Assembly (NCBI GenBank): GCA_025201765.1
Contig: MU623356.1
Location: forward strand, 1 to 64,000
Reading direction: 5' to 3'
Source: Daldinia sp. FL1419
Taxonomy: Eukaryota; Ascomycota; Sordariomycetes; Xylariales; Hypoxylaceae
Length of the DNA stretch: 64,000 nucleotides
Shown: positions 61,308 through 64,000 of the stretch, piece by piece
Layout of the letters: the number at the start of each line of letters is the position of its first letter
Position numbering within the stretch: position 1 is the first letter of the stretch
Position numbers and translations under genes: made by a program
The notes under the pieces: generated by a model
Database searches by the model: none
What the model saw: the letters and a program-made list of their open reading frames with translations, nothing else
Told to the model about the DNA's origin: nothing

Positions 61308-61876
61308 GAGATGTAATCCCTTTTTTTTCCTTTCTTTTTTTGATTCCAAATCTACTCACATGTATTCGGGGTAAAGTATGTACCTCATACATTCTGACCT
61401 ATGCGTCGGCCCATTCTCTTCACTTATGTAATTTCATGTAGGTATTTATTCTATTTAAGGTACTGGTTCTCTCGATTCCCGCTGTGATACCTATTACTTC
61501 CTATTGAGGATATGTTAGGCGACTGGTCTAATTTGCGGTCGGGATATGTTAGATGCCGTTTGTAGTCGGTCTTTGTTGGTATTAGTGAGGTATACTTGTC
61601 GAGTCAGTAATCATTCCCCGCAATCGAACGCTTCAGTACGTGTATGGGTATTGATGGCGTGATTACGATAGATATGGCGATATGCTTTGCTATTACTGAT
61701 ATAAGTGAGAGATCATATGTGTAACAATTTTAGGTAGATGAGATCCATGCCCTTAGGTATTCAAAGCACGAGAAAACATATAAGAACCCTTATAACATCG
61801 AACAGTTATAGTCAAACCAGGTACACTAATAAGAAATATTGGCATCTTCTTTCAGCCATCTTCTAATCCAAACAAT
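61308..61876. other. Intergenic region, no gene recognised
   Basis: Between the tRNA and the carbonic anhydrase gene. The T-rich terminator is its only recognisable signal. Confidence 0.4.
61321..61328 (+). terminator. RNA polymerase III terminator of tRNA-iMet
   Basis: A run of eight T begins 13 bases after the tRNA 3' end, followed by more T-rich sequence. Confidence 0.75.
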
Positions 61877-62448
61877 ATGGCTTCTTTAATCCAGGAAAAT
61901 CTTGTAATCAAGAATACCGAATATGCTAGCAATTTCACGAAAGGTGATCTCGCACTTCCGCCATCGAAACATTATCTGATCTGTGAGTTGCCTAAAGTCG
62001 AGTTATATAGGGGTTGTTACATACATGTAGCTGACGAATGCAAGTGACCTGCATGGATGCCCGTCTCGATCCGGCCGCCGCCTTCGGAATTGAGCTCGGC
62101 GACGCACACGTGGTAAGAAACGCAGGCGGTTGTGCGAGAGATGCCTTACGATCCATTATCATTTCACAACAATTGCTTGGGACCAAGGAGATCGTGTTGA
62201 TCAAGCACACCAAGTGCGGCATGTTGACGTTTTCCAACGAGGATGCCCACAACCTTGTTAAGAAGAATCTAGGGTTGAGCGCAGCGACGGAAATTACAGA
62301 CCTTGATTTCCTCCCATTTAGCAACTTGGATGAAGCCGTCAAAGAGGATGTTGAATACTTAAGGAGCAGTGCTGCAGTATCAAAAGGGATAATTATAAGT
62401 GGATGGGTATATGGGGTTGAGACGGGTAGAGTAAGGAAAATCGTGTAG
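61877..62448 (+). CDS. Beta-class carbonic anhydrase (short form)
   Basis: Exons 61877-61982 and 62045-62448 (intron of 62 bases, GTGAGT...GCAAG) give 169 aa. It interconverts CO2 and bicarbonate. Zinc ligands Cys38, His90 and Cys93 and the catalytic Asp40-Arg42 pair (TCMDARLD, KHTKCGM) are all present, as is VVRNAGG. The short length, lacking the N-terminal extension of plant and yeast enzymes, is common for this subgroup, in which the product is often called a carbonic anhydrase-like protein. No targeting signal, so probably cytosolic. One chance match to the siderophore GATA motif (61972-61980) lies within exon 1. Confidence 0.9.
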
Positions 62449-63479
62449 GCGTCTTATACGTAGAACACTGGCTCGATACCTAATCAACCAAGCATCATAC
62501 AAAATAACAAAGTACTATAGTATCATTGAGCTGTGTAGGTCGAATTCGTTGGAGCTTTCCGTCCATGTACCTAGGTAGTTATGCTGGTGAGATTCATTCA
62601 GTACCTATAGTTCTTTCTACAAGTCGAAGCGGGAGATGGTATCCAGATTATTTCTACTAGGTACCTATACATGTAAGCTTAGGGTTATCTAGGTAGTTTA
62701 ATAGTTCCGATTATAGCTTCCTAATCAGGTCGTCAGCAGATATGAAGCCTCATTCCCTAACCATATAATTATGATGCTATTAGGTTGCCTACTTGGTACC
62801 TTCGGATGCTCGTGGAGAGGGGAAGAAGGTCAGCAGAGGAGACCGCCCTACTTGGACGTCACTTTCGATTCTCTAGTTGGTTTAGCTTTGAAGGGCTCGG
62901 GTTTCTACACGCAAATGAAGATAAATTCAGACTAGGTATCATCAAATGTGCCGCTCACGTACCAAGATAATCAATGATACGCGCATTAGCGCGCCAGGTA
63001 AGGACAGACCCTCTGCCGCTACCTAGCTTAGGCGCGGTAGTGCGGATATAGTATTATCTCTGCCGCATTGACTCTACCCAAGTTCATTATGCTCGAAATA
63101 TGCGCCGGTGTCACCAGTCGATGTAACTATACGAGCGAGTGGTCAAAGAGAGTATACTCAATGCCTACCTAAATAATCTACCTAGTGTAGCTGGTTATAT
63201 TCCCACGAAACAACGAATAAATTTGCAACACTCAAGATATTTTGGCAAGGATTCATAAGTTACATCATGATCTGTAGGGCTTATTCATCGCCCGAGTTCT
63301 TACAGTTTGACGCAGCTTTCAACCCCTTTTGTATACGTACAGAATGATTATAAAATCAGGTCTTGAAGACCTCGTATCTCCAATATTTATTCTCCTGTTA
63401 CCATTTTCTGCGTAAATCCTCCCCTCGGCTTGTCATATTCAGCAAAAATAGTCAGATACTACATAGTCATCACAAGACA
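62449..63479. other. Intergenic region, no gene recognised
   Basis: Contains TACCTAGGTAG motifs at about 62567 and 62660. The frame at 62785-62970 is not convincing. The last 150 bases are leader of the next gene. Confidence 0.4.
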
Positions 63480-64000
63480 ATGTCTTCCGCTGTAAACATA
63501 TCCAAACCATATTTCCCCTTAGCTGGCCTTGCCAACGATGGCTGGTCTAAAGAGGACGAAGCAACGGCAACGTGTTTCTGCGGCGCAGTACAGCTTGCTT
63601 TTGTAAGTTTCTTTCTCTAATCACCATTGTCTTCTTACTAACACTGCCGACGATGTAGCCTACGCAAGGCCCGGGATACGTCGGCACATTTGTATGCAAC
63701 TGTAGCGATTGCCATAAGATTACAGCATCTATGTTCGCTACCAATTTTACGATTCTAGATACTCACCTAAAGCACCTTCGTGGGCGTAATAACCTCACGA
63801 AGTTTGGCCCACAAGCCCACACCATTGCTTCGGGAAAGGGTATGGCCAATTACTTCTGCTCGACGTATGGGACACTTATGTACCGTGTCGGCGATTCTTT
63901 CCCAGGAATGAGTATCTTACGTCTGGGCACTATTGATGATTTTCACTTGCACGAAACCAAGATGCAGCCTACGGTGGAATATTTCGTTGAGACTCGTGTA
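63480..64000 (+). CDS. GFA/CENP-V-fold zinc protein (glutathione-dependent formaldehyde-activating enzyme family), cut by the window edge
   Basis: Exon 1 63480-63602, intron 63603-63658 (TACTAAC branch site), exon 2 from 63659 running off the window. The 155 residues visible show CFC (32-34) and CNCSDC (54-59), which form the family's zinc sites, and NYFCSTYG (105-112). Most relatives have Cys at the position that is Tyr111 here, so one structural zinc ligand seems missing. Family members are glutathione-linked or of unknown substrate in fungi. An upstream in-frame Met (63363) is possible but adds a sequence of leader character. Confidence 0.85.

Noticed and set aside
61972..61980. ATCWGATAA-type match in the carbonic anhydrase gene
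   Set aside because: Inside a coding exon and about one chance match is expected per window.

Overview
The window is nuclear DNA of a filamentous ascomycete (Pezizomycotina). The evidence is short phase-compatible introns with GTAAGT-type donors and CTAAC/CTAAT branch sites, an extracellular-siderophore-type gene pair (ornithine N5-monooxygenase plus a ferrichrome-type NRPS), an M36 fungalysin, an eukaryotic initiator tRNA-Met, and two extremely A+T-rich blocks whose paired repeats differ only by transitions, as repeat-induced point mutation (RIP) produces. The species cannot be named from this sequence.

Layout. 1-1111 is A+T-rich wreckage running off the left edge. 1117-6548 is a complete but dead Ty1/Copia LTR retrotransposon (154-bp LTRs, 5-bp target duplication). 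A U1-type zinc-finger protein gene (6833-7741) follows, then a frameshifted membrane-protein pseudogene (about 8930-11173). 11958-15797 is a second dead element, a Mutator-like DNA transposon with 145-bp terminal inverted repeats and a 9-bp target duplication. Next come a conserved one-TM-segment protein of unknown function (17101-18999), a bestrophin-type anion channel (21145-22745), a Nudix/eIF2B-like fusion protein (23436-25107) and a secreted fungalysin metalloprotease (25694-28004, minus).

The centre of the window is a siderophore locus: a 4912-aa ferrichrome-type peptide synthetase (30581-45568, minus; SidC/NPS2 type) is transcribed divergently from ornithine N5-monooxygenase (49259-50958, plus; SidA type). 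The 3.7-kb region between them holds three matches to the GATA-factor motif ATCWGATAA, two of them as an inverted pair. This predicts iron-repressed co-expression: SidA hydroxylates ornithine and the NRPS assembles the (acylated) hydroxyornithines with small amino acids into a ferrichrome-type cyclic hexapeptide.

The right part carries a conserved four-exon gene of unknown function (51486-52764, minus), the last exons of an unrecognised gene (53905-54422, minus), a TAPT1/Emp65-family membrane protein (55692-58796, minus), a small Cys-containing orphan (60121-60762, minus), tRNA-iMet(CAT) (61236-61307), a beta-carbonic anhydrase (61877-62448) and the start of a GFA/CENP-V-fold protein (63480 to the right edge). 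Intergenic DNA throughout is sprinkled with a palindromic TACCTAGGTA-like motif.

All spliced gene models were worked out by hand from reading frame, splice consensus and family recollection. Total lengths come out divisible by three, but no transcript or database evidence was available.
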